Below, piece after piece: positions 23,001-34,093 of a stretch of 64,000 nt of DNA; position 1 is the stretch's first letter; every line of letters starts with the position of its first letter. A program made the position numbers and the translations under genes. The notes beneath the pieces were generated by a model, which saw only the letters and a list, made by a program, of their open reading frames with translations, was not told the DNA's origin and ran no database searches. This DNA comes from Phallusia mammillata (lineage: Eukaryota; Chordata; Ascidiacea; Phlebobranchia; Ascidiidae): NCBI GenBank assembly GCA_003260075.1, contig QLIY01000632.1, forward strand, positions 1-64,000, read 5' to 3'.

Positions 23001-26000
23001 CCTTTTAAGTATGAAATGTATATCCATTGTAATGTGACAATTAATGTATGTGGGTATTCATTAAACAAAACATTATTTTGCTACAAATACAAGTGACTCC
23101 TTTCTAGTTTTATTTTTAGGATGGTTTGATACTTTTCTGTATCACTTTGATTCACAATTAACTTTGTCCACATAATATAGTTGTATTTTCTAAAGGGAAA
23201 GGCACAAAGGTTTGCCATTGCTGGATGTGTGAATGTTCTCAACACAAAGGAACTTGAAATTGTTTGTGCAAAGCGCCTTGTTCATGGAAAAAATTATGTT
23301 AACCAGCTTGCTGTAACAAGTAATACATCTACAAAAGGTTATAATACTGTCTACATTATAGGTATTATTGGTAATCGAAATACCTTTAAACAATCTTAAT
23401 TTGATTGCAGACCTTTTGCCACCAATATGCTCCCAGTCTCCTGCGGATACCCAGAAGTATTTACATGGGTTAGGAAAGTTTGTTGTGCGACAAAGACCAC
23501 AAGATAATGCAATATACACTATTAATCAGTCAGCACAGTTTAACAACCTTCAGTTTGACTACCGATTTGAAAATTACCACATTGACCAGGTACCATTTTT
23601 GTCATAAAATAATAACCTTACTAACATGTGCAATTTGTGGTGTTTTCATTATGGGTCCCCTTCCCGGAAGGGGACACATTTTGATTTCACTATGTTTTTG
23701 TTTTTTTTCTGGTTTTTTTCTTTTTTCTGGTTTTTTTCTTTTTTCTCCCTTGAAGTTTGTCCATGCACTTTTGGCACGATATATTTGGTGAATTTAGATA
23801 AAACTTTCACAGATGGTAGATATAGTAATGCAGATATTGCTTTGTTTGACTTGATAACCCCAGTATTTACCCCGCTAGACCCCAAAGTGTAAAACGTTTT
23901 TGTATGTTGCTGCGCACCACAAACGAAAGATTTCTGTGCTGTAATGGTATAATAAAGGCACCAGTACATATGNNNNNNNNNNNNNNNNNNNNNNNNNNNN
24001 NNNNNNNNNNNNNNNNNNNNNNNNNNNNNNNNNNNNNNNNNNNNNNNNNNNNNNNNNNNNNNNNNNNNNNNNNNNNNNNNNNNNNNNNNNNNNNNNNNNN
24101 NNNNNNNNNNNNNNNNNNNNNNNNNNNNNNNNNNNNNNNNNNNNNNNNNNNNNNNNNNNTTTACAACTTTGCATGTGTGGGGACCCATGAGTTTCTGCTT
24201 GCGGAAACAACTAAGGTTATAAAAGACAGTGGATGATATGGGACCCAATATAAAATAAGTGTCGGATGTAAATATATGTTAAGAAATAGGTCACAGTGTA
24301 TGTGCAATGGCAATATGTGCTAAGCCACCCTTCTAGTTTTTTTCTGCTTTAACTTGAAATATGTTTGATTCTTTTTGACCCAATTGTCACAGCTAGTGTC
24401 ACAAATTTATACTTTTTTTGCAGACACATTTTGTTCCCAGTTAGCCCCCAATGTTTTGTTTATTTTGGTAACTATGTCCAAATAAAAACAAATTTTGGCC
24501 TGACAAAAGCTGTTGTTTTGTTATATTCTACTAAATGTTATTTATGATTGCAGGAGGAGTTATGGGATTGTGTTGTGGTTCTTAATCACTGTGAGGTTGG
24601 TTTTGGAACAGGCCCCATTCAAAAGTGTGCCAAGTTGGCTGCTGCTGAAAACGCTTTGAACTTGCTTCAGAAACACTTTCCAACTGTTCTGGTTGAATCT
24701 GCTAGTCATGGTGATGTTAACCAAGCTCTTTCTCGAGATGATGTGATAAAAAGGTATACATTTTGGCCCTTTTTGTATTGTATTGTTTTTCAGAAATTAA
24801 CCTAACAAATAATACAAATTGCTTGTGTTTTATTTATACCATGTAACCCAGGGGTGGGCAACCTGGCCCTTCATTAAAGCTTGTGCAGCCTGCAGAGACG
24901 CTTGGATTTCAAAAGTACTGGCAAATGAGTCCAATTATTACATATTTTTGAGCTGATCTCCGATCTGGCAAAATGTGGCTAGAATCAAATACGAATTATA
25001 CTTGTAGTTAAGCATATTTGGTGAGAAACAAAGCAAAATCACTTTGTGTGATGCACATGTGCGGCCCTCGAACCAATTTTGACATTTATAGTTGTCCCTA
25101 CAGTAACAAAGGTTGCCCACCCCTGGTGTAAACAGTTAGCTTTACTGATTTACTTGCTAAATACATTTGTTTAGTTCAAAGTATACATAAAACACAAGTT
25201 GTCCAACCTATTGTTAAGCAATAAAGCCTATGGAGCCATTTTGTGTCCAAAATGACACAGTAGGGAAAGAAAAATAACACATAAATTGTCATTTTTTACA
25301 AACTGGAGAGCTTAGCTGCGAATTTGATTCGCCAAAATGAATGAAAATTTCGGGTTCTAACATTTCAACGCAATATTAAAAGCTAAACTGCTGTTTTTCA
25401 TGTAAATTTGACAGCCTAATTTTCATGTACACTTTAAATATTTCCATTCAGCGAGCATTAGCACATTCGATTTGGCCTATCAAATTTGCGTTAAAGCCCA
25501 CCAGTTTGTAAAAATCAGACAATTTATGTGTTTTCCCTATACCTGCTGTATTAATTGAACACAAAGTGGCGTCCATGCGGCTCTATTGCGTAACAATGGG
25601 TTGGACTACTTGTGTTTTATATATACTTTGGTTTAGTTGCAACATTTTTTACGTGTTGTAGAACTTGTGGATAAAAGCAGTAAATTTTTCAAATTTTATT
25701 ACTTAGCAATATGGGTATGTCCTGTAACAAAATCAGTGAAGACAATGTTGGCAATCAGCTGCTACGAAAAATGGGGTGGTCTGGAACTGGAGGATTGGGC
25801 AAAAATGGTGCTGTACAACTATTACAAAGAAATAGTTATGTTCACAATGCATGGCTTTAAATAATATGAGCAAAAAATCAGAGCCAAACGAAATTATCGA
25901 AACGCAGTCATGTTTTACGCACAAACACTGGCTCTGATTTTTTTGCTCAGAATAGTTATGTTGATGAACTTAGGCCTTCACTGGTAGTGAACTAACAAGT

Positions 26001-26579
26001 AACACTGGTCAGCAAACACACATGTAAATGACATCCAACATACAAAAATTATGGATTTTTTATTAGAAAATGTAATTAAATGTTAACATTAATATAGGTG
26101 AAGGTAGAGAGGAACCTGTCCAATGCAAAGAGACACATGGCCGAGAGGGTTTGGGAAAACTAAGTGAGAATCATAACTTTGTTTCCTTTGAAGATGCATC
26201 ACGAATTTTACAGTATGTAAAAGCATTACATCAATTTGGCTCCCCCAAACACATTGTTTTGTTAGAAATTACGCAACAAAAAACTCAACACATGAGCTGA
26301 CGTTTTCACCAGAATTAACTAATGAAGAAAGAAAGACTATTCACATGATGGCCCGCAAGTATGCTGTGGATATCTGAAGGTTTACCAGATTTTAAACACT
26401 TCAGTTTTATCATTTCTTGTTTAAGGTTTGGACTGAGCAGCAAATCATTTGGAAAAGGTGAAACTCGATACTTGACAGTATTCAGAAAAGTCAGTGCCGA
26501 TAACATTGTTACTGATTTGTGGGAAGCTGGTGGCAGCAAATATGGTCTTCATCTTCTGAAACCTGGCTTTCAATCTTAA
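19269..26579 (+). CDS. NKRF: NF-kappa-B-repressing factor homologue
   Basis: Phase-consistent exons: 19269-19464, 20818-20921, 21169-21778, 21985-22132, 23196-23337, 23411-23589, 24554-24753, 25707-25807, 26098-26212, 26266-26358, 26426-26579. Domains in order: an N-terminal XTBD (LEKYRSPWESKTHWHARKTF, AWANVHFMENRYP, MDGALELL); a low-complexity lysine-rich linker; a dsRBD-like fold region (GTGPIQKCAKLAAAENALNL); a G-patch (NQLLRKMGWSGTGGLGKNGEG, with a second half REGLGKL); and an R3H domain (THELTFSPELTNEERKTIH, ARKFGLSSKSFGKG). This order is that of NKRF, a nucleolar protein that binds the exonuclease XRN2 through the XTBD and acts in pre-rRNA processing. The start codon is chosen because XTBD begins about 15 residues later. 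Intron 10 is only 53 nt. A gap duplicates exon 2 (20366-20431 is the second allele), and 23973-24159 is unsequenced but lies in an intron. Confidence 0.9.
19545..19645 (-). repeat. tRNA-related SINE insertion, absent from the other allele
   Basis: On the minus strand the segment ends in a T-arm-like CCATGGGTTCAAACCCCGTG. The second-allele copy of this intron (20442-20548) runs straight from the ATATATAT tract to GTGGAAATATATATTCC without it. This points to a polymorphic insertion of roughly 90-100 bp. Confidence 0.5.
19693..20090. mobile_element. CCTGGAAAAG-type repeat insertion with internal gap
   Basis: The segment contains repeated phrases of the CCTGGAAAAGT(T/C)ATGGAATTT type (near 19720, 19757, 19801 and 20025) and a 36-G gap run at 20053-20088. 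The other allele at 20442-20548 lacks the whole block, passing from GACCGGATTGTTT to GCATTCCCTTTAAAAC. It is an insertion in NKRF intron 1; I do not recognise the family. Confidence 0.5.
20442..20817. repeat. second-allele copy of NKRF intron 1
   Basis: After ten G (20432-20441) the sequence restarts at the point corresponding to 19494 and runs again through the intron to exon 2. The first pass reaches exon 2 at 20366-20431 and the second at 20818. Both copies keep the acceptor GGTTTCAG and the same exon with one silent difference (CTGCAA against CTACAA). Confidence 0.75.
22190..23080. repeat. gap-split allelic duplication in NKRF intron 4
   Basis: Positions 22207-22593 are repeated at 22690-23075 with scattered substitutions and small indels. 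Between them lie ten G (22594-22603) and about 85 bp found once. Only one copy of exon 4 and exon 5 exists outside the duplication, so the coding sequence is unaffected. Confidence 0.7.
22604..22644 (-). ncRNA. hammerhead-ribozyme-like motif
   Basis: On the minus strand the order is CACTGATGA, a hairpin (GGCAAAA / TTTTGTC), then GAAACGTT. The CUGAUGA and GAAA boxes flanking a stem are the conserved core of a hammerhead ribozyme. Stem I cannot be judged because the 3' side runs into the gap run at 22594-22603. The base pair next to the core is C/C, so activity is uncertain. Penelope-like elements are known to carry such motifs. Confidence 0.4.
23973..24159. other. assembly gap (187 N)
   Basis: Unsequenced run inside the NKRF intron between exons 6 (ends 23589) and 7 (starts 24554). 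It differs from the G/C runs, so it was presumably introduced at a later assembly stage. Confidence 0.95.
24849..25125. mobile_element. hAT-type MITE in NKRF intron 7
   Basis: About 277 bp, beginning CAGGGGTGGGCAACCTGGCC and ending GGTTGCCCACCCCTG. Flanks ATGTAACC and GTGTAAAC agree at six of eight positions, consistent with an aged 8-bp duplication. Internal phrases (CAGAGACGCTTGGATTTC, ATTATTACATATTTTTGAGC) recur near 38290 and, diverged, near 53680. Confidence 0.8.
25868..25949. mobile_element. 82-bp foldback element in an NKRF intron
   Basis: TGAGCAAAAAATCAGAGCCA at the left is matched by its inverse TGGCTCTGATTTTTTTGCTCA at the right, one base apart in length. The phrase GAATAGTTATGTT or AAATAGTTATGTT lies on both sides. 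It is a small hairpin-forming insertion with no coding potential. Confidence 0.6.
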
Positions 26580-27359
26580 AATATGCAATGCCAATATTTG
26601 CTTTTCGAATTTTTTTACATTATTTACGAAACAAGCTTGCAGCTGTGCCAAGTTTGCAGGAAATAAAAAGTCCGCAAGATTTTGCCAACTAAAGTTGGAT
26701 TTGGTGCAGAGCTCTTGTTGAATAGCAAATATGGTTATTGAGGAAACCTGTTGAGAAATTTCCCCCTCAAGTTTAAAAATTCCTACCCGGTTGGGAGCCA
26801 CTGTTATACTCTGTTATTATGTCACTTTATGTTTGTGAACGATTTATTCAGGATAATGATATGTGCCGACACTTTTTTGAACAACAAACAACATAAAACT
26901 CTATGGTAATAACATCAAGCAAAAAATATACTGCATATACCAGTTCTTCACTCTTGCTTATCCCATCAAGGCCAATTTTTATACAATCTACATTCTACAG
27001 TGTCTATATCAAGCTGTTCCTTTCGTAAGCAGGGGATTTTCGCTTGCTTGTCGGTTGTAAATCCACAAGCATCAAATGATTTGTAATAACTTTACTCCGC
27101 CCATTTAATTTGTTGCAAATGATTAGGTGCCGTTACGAACCAAATTGAATGTTGTTTGATGCGCACGTCAAGTGGTTGCAAGTACTTCGTGCACTCCCCG
27201 GGAATAACACACGCAAAAGTGTTGCACCGCTTTAGTTGTTTTCATCGGATGTATAACACCTAAGTGGATCTCACAAAAGCATGGTAAAGGAAAAACTTAT
27301 TCTTGTCCATACTTATTCCACTCAGTCAAAAGTAAGACTGTACGTCGTTCATCCAACGG
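26580..27359. other. intergenic stretch between NKRF and the pogo fragment
   Basis: Contains the NKRF 3' flank. I see no gene. The 3' part may belong to the transposon whose DNA-binding fragment lies at 27360-27812, but no inverted terminus could be identified. Confidence 0.4.
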
Positions 27360-27812
27360 TCAGGTGTTACCACCGCTATCACGTGCTGATGCCGACTGAT
27401 TAGTGGTCGTTCGTCTTCTGATTGTTAATTGATATCGTCTCATAAACTTACATAACCAGCCACGAGAAGCTTCAAACTCCGTCACGTTGTTTTCAGAAGC
27501 CAGTTTTAATGCCCAAACTTTTATTAACTTGGAGGAAACGTGATGCTGTTGCGCTTGCTCGTAGACAATTTTCTTGACCAATTTATCTTCTATTGTCAAC
27601 AGCAACGGTCTTCTTCCACAGCCAAGCTTCATTTTCTTTTTTACTGATTCTTGTTGTCCAATAAATTTTGCCTTGTTTTCTACCCAACGCCGCACCATTG
27701 ACTCGTCGACTTGAAATTTTCGACCTGTTTCTCGGTTTGAATGTTGTTCTGCAAACTTAATCACTTCAAGCTTAAATTGCACTGGATATGAACGTCTTTT
27801 ACTGGAATTCAT
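27360..27812 (-). CDS. pogo/Tigger-type transposase N-terminal DNA-binding fragment
   Basis: A 150-codon intronless frame. Residues about 5-55 form a Brinker/pogo-type helix-turn-helix (SYPVQFKLEVIKFAEQHSN, GRKFQVDESMVRRWVENK). Residues about 70-140 resemble a CENPB-type HTH (LTIEDKLVKKIVYEQAQQHH, ASRGWLCKFMRRYQLTIRRR). Two such domains in tandem are the DNA-binding half of pogo-like transposases and of POGK-type domesticated proteins. The catalytic DDE domain is absent, and the frame ends soon after the second HTH. It may be a truncated transposon or an exapted DNA-binding gene. Confidence 0.7.
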   Translation of the reverse strand: MNSSKRRSYPVQFKLEVIKFAEQHSNRETGRKFQVDESMVRRWVENKAKFIGQQESVKKKMKLGCGRRPLLLTIEDKLVKKIVYEQAQQHHVSSKLIKVWALKLASENNVTEFEASRGWLCKFMRRYQLTIRRRTTTNQSASARDSGGNT

Positions 27813-28335
27813 GTTTCATCTATTGCGGTGTTATTGAAATAAAAACGCTGCACGATGCCGTACCAATGTACAGTTGTCCCTTTACAAACAGCTGTAGGTC
27901 CACACAGTTGAAAAACGTGTAATAAAAAAATGTAAGCCGATTATGTCTCGATTATAAGCCGCCCTCGATTGTAAGCTGCCCTCGATGATTGTAAAAGCCG
28001 CCCTCGGCTTCGGCTAGCCGCGGCTAGTCAATCAAACAATAACAAATGCAGTACTGTAAAAATGCCTACCATTTGGTGAAATAGAGCCTACACAAAATAT
28101 TCCACAAAATATTTCCACAAAGTCACCCCAAACTGAGATCCTCAGGTGCAAAGTCTATATAAAACATATATACTTTGCTCAGTGTTTTAGTAAATTTACT
28201 CAAGTGGAAAAATTTTACTCTACCAAACCACCAATGAGATGCGGAAACGTACGCTTTGCAAAATAGGGGATTTTTCAAAATGAGCAATGCAAGCCGGCAG
28301 TAAGTTTTGCCACTAGACGTACATAGTTTGTCAAG
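27813..28335. other. transposon-like flank and HHAT 5' region
   Basis: Around 27940-28020 there are repeats of the type GATTATAAGCCGCCCTCG and GATTGTAAGCTGCCCTCG. Such ATTATAAGCCG termini are seen in pogo-type elements, so this may be one end of the element coding the HTH fragment. From about 28100 to 28335 the sequence is the 5' flank of HHAT, without recognised promoter motifs. Confidence 0.35.
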
Positions 28336-31300
28336 ATGGTTAGTGAAAAAGAGGAAAATGCAAAAAAGAAACCAGAAATATACCCACCCCTCAACAAAAT
28401 TGAATTGTTATTTTACGTGGTGACATGGTTGTGTTTGTATTTTTTGGCAATCAAGCAAGTTTATCCACTTTCTTTAGGTAAGCTTTTATCTGCAGAAATG
28501 CAGTTACAACTTTTTTTGACTGTAATACGTTTTTTTTTATAATTGTTACAATAAAACCTTATCGGTTATTTTACAGTAATACCGTTTTATGTCTAGAAAA
28601 TCTTCCAAAATCTTTAAGGAATGGTTATCTTCAAGTCAGTCGAAGCTGGTTTACATCGAAGTTAATTTTTGTGAGTTTTACCTAGATATTTTTTTGTTAA
28701 AATCGCAATACCGTAACCCAAGTTTTGAAAAACACATTGGCCAGTATTAATTGACGTTTTTATCATGCCTTTATTTTTCCGACGACAAAAAATTTGCCAT
28801 TTTTCTGGATGCAATCAAAGACAAATACACAAACTGGGGTTGATACACCATATTTCACACAAACTACACTATATCTTCAGTATACTTTGTATGTATATTT
28901 TAACTGCTCAATTTTTAGGATAAATCTGACTATGAATGGGAATTGTGGAATCACTTTTTCTTGGAAACTGTTGTTTATGCATTTACAGGACATTTCATTG
29001 TGATGAGAATATGTGAGAAAATTAATTCACAGGTATGTTACAAATTCGCTACACAATTGATTGTTAAACATTTTAACAAAACTGCCAATCTTAAACAACA
29101 AACGAGGAAAGAAAAATAAAGTTAGGAGCTAAAGACATGAAATGTTCATGTTTCTGTGAGTAACCATCACCTTTGCAATGTTGCAACAATAATTTGTTTT
29201 ATTTAATGTGGAATTGTCTTGTATACAGAAAGGGTGTAGTCAAATCACCTTTTTTTCTTGCAGTATCGCTTTTGTGCATCTGCTATCTACACCACATTCT
29301 TCTGCTGGCATTTCTTTGGACTTCAGGCATTTTTGTTGCTTTGCGCTCAATCATTTATCATGTTGACTGTGACATATTTTACTGAAAGTGTTTTTCTGAT
29401 TTGGGGATCTTGTATTATGCTTATTGTTTCTATGCACACAGAAACATCCTATGAAGTTGTGGTAAGGTTTTACTTTTAAAAACTAAATGTTTTTGTTAAA
29501 AGCAATTGGCTCATAATTTCACAATGCATTCCTAACCTATTGTTGGAGGTAAGGTTACTGCGCTGATATTTTAATGCCAATGTTCTACATTATGTTCAAA
29601 TTGCAATGAAAGAAAACGACATCCAATCACCTAAAAATGTTCTTAACATATTAAAAAAAGCACCTCCAAAATGCACCTTTATAAATAAAGCATAGAAATA
29701 TTGTATGCCTATGCATGATGAACATGGATCAGAAAGTTTATTTGGATTTTGATTTGCTAAAATACACTTTAACTTCTATAAAGTAAATGTATTTTAGGGT
29801 AAAATGCTAAACGACACAGACCTTCTGGGGGGGGGGTTTTATTTGGATTTTGATTTGCTAAAATACACGTTAACTAAAGTAAATGTATTTTAGGGTAAAA
29901 TGCTAAACGACACAGACCTTCTATTGGTTCTTTTTATATGCTCATGTTCAATGTGCAATTTGCGATACACTTCTTATTGCCTTGAATACTGCTGGAAGCA
30001 AACACACGAAAAACAACAGCAGAAAAAAGATAAAACAAAAAGCAAAGCAGGACAGCAAACAAGTTTTTTTAACATGGTTGTGGAACTTTTTCTATATCAG
30101 CTGTATTTTCCATTGTTTGTTGGTGGACCAATTGTAACCTACAACATGTTCATACAGCAGGTATGTCCAAATGTAAGAATATTTGTTAGTGTATTGACTT
30201 TAAAGCATGCTATAATGGTGTATTGGCTCCTGTGTTAGGGGGGGGGGGTGGTACCGAGTACTCGGGTTCTGGTTCGGCTCGGCCCATTCCTAGTATTGAC
30301 TTTAAAGCATGCTATAATGGTGTATTGGCTCCTGTGTTAGACCAACTACTAATAAGATATATCTGGGTTTTCAGAAAAATGCTGATCAAGTCTCCACTTG
30401 GACATGGAAATTTTGCCTCAAATTTGTGTTTGGCCTTTTAAGATACACATTCTGGCACTTTTTTCTTAATTTCATTTTATATTACATGCACTTTTCATCC
30501 ATTCATTATGACACACACATACTCGAAACTGTTCCTCTGCTGACATTATGTAAGTATATTGAACTTGAACTGTTGTTTGGTTTGCTTTTTGCCAACCAAA
30601 ACCCAGTTAAATTTGTTACATATTTTCGGTGTGAAATGGTAAAATTTTAGTTCCTTTACTGCTCAAACAGTGGTTCTTAACCTTTTGATCATGCCAAAGC
30701 CCCCTGATATGCTTCACTGTTGGGCTGAACTCCAATAAGTCATTACATGTCATTTCGTGTTCGCTCTCTGGATTTTACACAGACCGAATAACGTTAATAT
30801 TTCAATTAGCTTTCAAACTGCTAATACTCAACCTACAAACTTAATTTGCTAAAAATGTCAGAGTTTTAAACCAAACAAAGTGGAAGTAGTAACATCAGAT
30901 TATAAGGTTATTTCATGACATCACAATAAGCACAATTTATTTAACTTTCAGGATTGCTTAAAATCCTTTAATTGATGATTTTCCTGCAAGGTCACAACTT
31001 ATAGGGTGCGAACCTTAAAAAAAATTAGAGTGGGCCAGATTTTGTCTGTGGGTTGCTTGTTCGACACTCATTCATCAAAAACAAACATTCATTATTTTGT
31101 TGCCTACGATTAATTACATAAAATTGCACAAAACGTTCTTTGTTACAACACAGGGGGAAACAAATTCTTTGGTTACAACCTTCTCATAATTTGCTATTCA
31201 GCAATTCAAAACTGTTTCTTTTTTGTGGCTAAACACTAAAAGTATGGCAAGAATGTTTGCTGGATTTTAGTACTTCTAAAGACCATCTTCGAACCATTGG

Positions 31301-33104
31301 TGTTCAGTTGAACCCAGATTAAGAACAATTGTGCTAAATTAAGTTGGCAACCATTGGTACCACAATATGATAGAATAGAAATAGTAGAGTCACATATTTT
31401 TATTGTTGTAACACATATGAAAGTTACTCTACTGATTTTCATGTCTCCATCTCCAGGTGGCTTAGCTTTGTGCTCTGTTCAGTTTTTTTGTATGAAATAT
31501 ATGATCATGTATGGTTTACCACACCACTATGCCACCTCAGACAACTTGCAAGTCCCAGCTGGTTCTCATTGTGTATCATCAAAGCATCGCTTTACTGACA
31601 TGTGGAAGTAGGTGTTATTTGGATAGCTGTGGTCATTTGCGAAAAAATCTGCCAACCATTACATTACATCTGTTTTTTTATGCCTGTGTACTTGGTTTAG
31701 TTATCTGGCAAGTATAGTCCTACATACATAATGAAAAACATTATTTGCATTAAATTGTTTTCATTTGGAGGTCGGCAAGTTTAATTTTGTCAAACCTATG
31801 TGTTAATTTTTGCTGAGTGGGATTAAATTTTAAATGCCAGGGAAACATGCAAGTCTGAGATGTAGTTAGAACACAAGACTTGCAAGAATAGTGTGATTTT
31901 ACCCCCAAGTCAGGGGGGTATTTGCTCGTATTAATGTAGTTATTTTTGTTTTTAGGTATTTTGACAGAGGATTGCACAAATGGCTTGTCAGGTATATCTA
32001 CATTCCATTAGGAGGATCAAATCCCGACATGAACTTTTTGCAAAAGACAATTAACTCTATGCTTCCATTTGCATTTGTATATGTTTGGCATGGTACCACC
32101 CAACATTACTTTATATGGGCAGGGGGGGGGGATTGGGAGGATCAAATCCGGACATGAACTTTTTGCAGAAGACAATTAACTCTTTGGTGCCATTTGCCTT
32201 TGTATATGTTTGGCATGGTACCACCCAACATTACTTTATATGGGCAGTGTTGAATTGGTTTGGAGTGTATATTGAAAAAGTTGCACTTGATGTTTATCGG
32301 AGTACAACATTCCAGGAATTTGAGGTGAGGCAATTTAGGAAAACCTCATGATGCAATTTTTTGGTGATTTTTTATAATTTTGATCAGGAATGTAAAAGTA
32401 ACAAAAATATGTCATAAACAGATTTGGATCCCTGTGTAAGGTTGTATCATAATTCACAAACGGTTGTTTTTTATTCTTATGGGTATCAGCATATGTATTC
32501 ATTATTTTTAGTTAACCTTTTAGTTGTCAGGGGGGGGGGGGGATCCCTGTGTAAGATTGTAACATAATTCACAAACGGTTGTTTTTTATTCTTATTGGTA
32601 TCAGCATATGTATTCATTATTTTTAGTTAACCTTTTAGTTGTCACAAAAATTTACCCTTTGAAATTTGAAATGTAAAACGAATTAATATTTTGTGCTTTA
32701 ATTCATACCTAAATCTTCTAGTGACTGTCAATTTGATACTTGGATGGTACATGTTAACAAATACACCACAAAATAACTTTTTTACAAATAATGTTTAGAC
32801 AAAGTATTTTAGCCCTCAATGGAGCAGAAGACTGCGTGCTATTATTTCCAGCTTGCCTTTCAATCTTTTGATTGTGTCAAACATTTATTTCCTATCTGGG
32901 GTTGAGGTGGGCAATATCTACATGAAGAGAATTTACACTGAAGGTCAGTATTGCTTTACTTTTTATTAAATGATAAAAATAAATGGGATATTTCCAATAA
33001 CATACACAAGTTTTCTTTCAGATTTTTGGGGTTTTATTTGCATACATTTTGCACTTGTATGTGGTGCACAAACATCTATGGAACTGATGAGGTTGGGATT
33101 TTAA
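28336..33104 (+). CDS. HHAT: protein-cysteine N-palmitoyltransferase HHAT (MBOAT family)
   Basis: Ten phase-consistent exons: 28336-28477, 28597-28634, 28919-29032, 29264-29461, 29894-30160, 30375-30549, 31457-31607, 31956 to 32324 (containing one gap and a duplicate), 32799-32943, 33022-33104. About 515 residues, close to the family's roughly 490. It is a multi-pass ER membrane enzyme that palmitoylates the N-terminal cysteine of Hedgehog proteins. Diagnostic stretches: DKSDYEWELWNHFF near the N-terminus; RYTSYCLEYCW; the MBOAT signature region MWKYFDRGLHKWLVRYIYIP, with the family's conserved Asp; VYVWHGTTQHYFIWAVLNW, holding the MBOAT catalytic His; and the C-terminal GAQTSMELM. Exon 2 is only 38 nt and was placed by phase. 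Exon 5 is partly repeated at 29799-29826 before a gap, and exon 8 repeats 32016-32121 at 32132-32247. An early lysine-rich hydrophilic loop (KQQQKKDKTKSK) is longer than in vertebrates. Confidence 0.93.
30668..31331. mobile_element. aged hAT-type MITE in an HHAT intron
   Basis: Starts CAGTGGTTCTTAACCTTTTG and ends AGATTAAGAACAATTG, an imperfect inverted repeat. Flanks TGCTCAAA and TGCTAAAT are similar but not identical, as expected of an old target duplication. About 664 bp with no transposase. Same general terminus as the elements at 16871 and 59485. Confidence 0.6.
32122..32247. repeat. second-allele copy of HHAT exon 8
   Basis: Ten G at 32122-32131 separate two copies of the exon segment around the catalytic histidine. 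The copies differ by three silent changes and two adjacent codon changes (Met-Leu against Leu-Val). Only the second copy continues in frame to the rest of the exon. Confidence 0.75.
32405..32650. repeat. gap-split allelic duplication in HHAT intron 8
   Basis: Positions 32427-32529 are repeated at 32543-32644 around a 13-G run at 32530-32542. Differences are few (for example GTATCA context and AGGTTGTATC against AGATTGTAAC). No coding sequence is involved. Confidence 0.7.
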
Positions 33105-34093
33105 TTGTTTTGAAAAATAGAACCTTGCACAAAACCATTAACTGGTTGTGAGTATCATGGGAACAGCAAAACTTTTATCATTGTGTTTCTAATTAGTTAA
33201 ATTTAGTTACTATTGTGTTTGTTATATTGCAGTAATTATTGTTTCACATTGCAATCACATTTAGTACATCCTATTCAGATCATGAGAGCATCTGCTGTTA
33301 GTGTCAGTGGCACATTTTGTTTGAACTATTGTGTAGATTTGTAGAATTTATTCGATTGTTGTCTCTGGTGTTTAATCGCAGTGCCTTGGTGTTGCAGTTT
33401 TTTGCATTCTCCTTTTTTACATATTATGCACATAATAAACAAGCCACTGAGATTGTCTTACAGGCGTGGATCAAACCACTGGGGGTAGTAATTTATGCAC
33501 AGAAAGGTGTTCAAATGTAAAACAAACATCAGGAAGAATGATTGGTTTATTTACATAGTGATGTTGCAAAACATAACTAAAAATTGGTGTTTTTGGAACT
33601 GAAATACATAATAAAACCCATTAAAATTTGATCCTTGAAATCCTACGCACATGAACTAATACAATTGCACATCAAAACAATGTTTGGGACATTTAAAAAA
33701 GGGACAGGAACTATATTAAATGTACCACTTTAATTCAAAGTACAAAAACAGAAATGGCACTGATGGGACAGGATATTGTGGACACACTGCAATAGTTGTT
33801 ACATAGATTGTGGGAAAACATATACACTAATGAAACTTATTGAAAAATACTTTTTGGATTTCACCTTCAGATGATATGTTACACCAAGGAAATTAAAAAG
33901 AAACTTGATTTAAACAACAAACACCGCGTTAATGCTAAATTACTGCTGAAAATTGCAACACATCAATTTGCACCACCACCAAATTTTATCACCAATTTAA
34001 TGACAACACCTGAAACTAAAATAGTTGTTTTGAACCACAATAAAACATTGTTTGGCGGTGATGAGTTCCCTCTTGCTTTACGCTTGTGATGGT
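33105..34093. other. HHAT 3' flank, no gene recognised
   Basis: AT-rich sequence between HHAT (+) and the convergent DAP1 gene (-). Frames at 33317-33520 and 33871-34089 have no recognisable family. It probably holds the two 3' untranslated regions. Confidence 0.45.

Noticed and set aside
25637-25864. 75-codon frame read as a separate protein
   Set aside because: It is a wrong-frame reading over the NKRF G-patch exon; the phase-consistent frame gives the G-patch motif.
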